A stretch of 5,660 nt of DNA from an uncultured Bacteroidota bacterium. GTDB taxonomy: Bacteria; Bacteroidota; Bacteroidia; Chitinophagales; Saprospiraceae. The position numbers and the translations under genes are program-made. Shown in pieces: positions 4,752 to 5,660 of this stretch (its first letter is position 1; each line of letters opens with the position of its first letter). The notes under the pieces were generated by a model. That model was not told where the DNA came from and made no database searches. It saw nothing but the letters and a program-made list of their open reading frames with translations. The stretch is from the NCBI GenBank assembly GCA_937952445.1, contig CALGAA010000003.1, positions 1 through 5,660 of the forward strand. Direction: 5' to 3'.

Positions 4752-5660
4752 ATGAGTCATCCGGGACCTATATTACAAATAATATACTGCCTGTATATTC
4801 TTGTCGGAATATCAATACCTTTAAGGGCCCAACAACCCACTGATTTACAGATTATCCGACAACGGATCGTGGATAAACTTTTGGAACACTCTGTGAACGA
4901 CGAAAGTATTGCCACCATTCTGGATCAACTGGAGGAAGAAGGGACCTGGCCGGATATCGACTACGTGGATACGACCCGTACGGGTTTTCAACACGGACAG
5001 CATCTCAGCCGGATGGTCGCATTGTCCCGGGCTTTTTCCCAATCCACGTCCGAATATTATCAAAGTCCGAAGGTAAGGGACGCTCTTTTTAGTTCACTGG
5101 ATTATTGGCTGGCGCACGATTTTATCTGTGAAAACTGGTGGTGGAATCAGATCGGGACTCCCGGACAAATGGTCAATGTTTTATTGTTGATGCAGGACCA
5201 GCTATCCGAGGATCAGTTGAGAGGGGTGATAAGCATCGTCGATCGGTCACATCTGGAAGCATCGGGGGCCCGGCCGAGCGGCGACCGGATCAAGATGGCC
5301 GGTATACTGGCGAAGAAACTTCTGGCGCAAGGTGATAAAGTTGGATTTGATGAGGTCATTCGGGTGATAGAGGGCGAAATCAAATTTTCGGAAGGACGGG
5401 GTATGCAAGTGGATTATAGCTTTCATCACCGGGTGGACCGGGTCAACAATACGTTATCCTACGGGCTGGGTTATGCTCAGGCGTTTGGGGAATGGGCTGC
5501 ACTGGTCGCGGGTACGAGCTATGAATTTGGTGAACCGGCGATCCGGCAACTCGTGGATTATTTTCTTGATGGGATATGTAAAATGAGCGTGCATGGTCGA
5601 TATCCTGATTTGGGAGCCAAAAATCGATCGGTGTCCCGCCCCGGGGCAATGCGATCCATG
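4752..5660 (+). CDS. Secreted polysaccharide lyase, family 8-like (C-terminus beyond window)
   Basis: The open frame gives 303 residues from the ATG at 4752, the first after an in-frame TAA at 4734, and is still open at the right edge. A signal peptide is evident (1-26, cut at LRA|QQP). The rest is helical and matches the alpha/alpha-toroid part of chondroitin AC/hyaluronate/xanthan lyases: ENWWWNQIGTPGQ (127-139) resembles the NWW-x-x-IG-x-P motif, GMQVDYSFHH (217-226) and LSYGLGYAQAFGEW (235-248) match the catalytic loop, and SRPGAMR ends the visible part. His225/His226 and Tyr237 are the likely catalytic pair, Asn132 or Asn128 a substrate contact. These enzymes cut uronic-acid glycans by beta-elimination. 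Typical length is 650-750 residues, so the central and C-terminal beta-sandwich domains are missing. The neighbours favour a polysaccharide-use locus. Substrate (chondroitin, hyaluronan, xanthan or an algal glycan) cannot be decided, and a related lyase family of the same fold is possible. Confidence 0.82.
   Translation, partial: MSHPGPILQIIYCLYILVGISIPLRAQQPTDLQIIRQRIVDKLLEHSVNDESIATILDQLEEEGTWPDIDYVDTTRTGFQHGQHLSRMVALSRAFSQSTSEYYQSPKVRDALFSSLDYWLAHDFICENWWWNQIGTPGQMVNVLLLMQDQLSEDQLRGVISIVDRSHLEASGARPSGDRIKMAGILAKKLLAQGDKVGFDEVIRVIEGEIKFSEGRGMQVDYSFHHRVDRVNNTLSYGLGYAQAFGEWAALVAGTSYEFGEPAIRQLVDYFLDGICKMSVHGRYPDLGAKNRSVSRPGAMRSM

Noticed and set aside
4575..4760. Minus-strand 61-codon frame in the spacer before the lyase
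   Set aside because: It overlaps the terminator T-tract and the lyase start, and has no recognisable motif.
4845..5649. Several short frames on either strand within the lyase gene
   Set aside because: The plus frame from 4752 is continuous to the window edge with a signal peptide and lyase motifs; the others are shadows.

Overview
The window looks like a chromosomal segment of a Bacteroidota species, probably environmental or marine and perhaps Cytophagales-like; that finer placement is inference. The evidence is a C-terminal type IX secretion sorting domain (FPNPA motif), signal peptides cut before Gln (FA|QEY, YG|QST, RA|QQP), a TAnnTTTG-type promoter, start codons without clear Shine-Dalgarno sites, and moderate GC.

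Left part (1-1851, minus strand): a haem/iron acquisition operon read leftwards. Its first gene encodes a secreted protein with two HmuY-like modules and a T9SS type A sorting domain. The second, starting 2 bp after the first gene's stop, encodes a haem-type ABC transporter substrate-binding lipoprotein (HmuT-like) that runs off the left edge. Together they suggest capture of haem at the cell surface followed by periplasmic hand-off to an ABC importer. A TATATTTG promoter element and a GGTCTAA direct repeat lie in front of the first gene.

Middle (1852-2611): a 760-bp divergent spacer. About 300 bp of it (roughly 1990-2290) is a degenerate tandem repeat with a 78-bp period. The repeat keeps a reading frame open, but I do not think it is a conventional gene. 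The remainder shows no recognisable feature until a candidate promoter at 2533-2563.

Right part (2612-5660, plus strand): carbohydrate-utilisation genes. A secreted DUF6807/'PmoA family' protein is followed after 16 bp by a Tat-exported sugar phosphate isomerase/epimerase-like TIM barrel. A hairpin terminator follows. After a 219-bp spacer comes a secreted family-8-like polysaccharide lyase, cut by the right edge. All three products carry export signals, so the locus looks like an extracytoplasmic pathway acting on an acidic (uronate-containing) polysaccharide and its breakdown products. The substrate cannot be read from this sequence.
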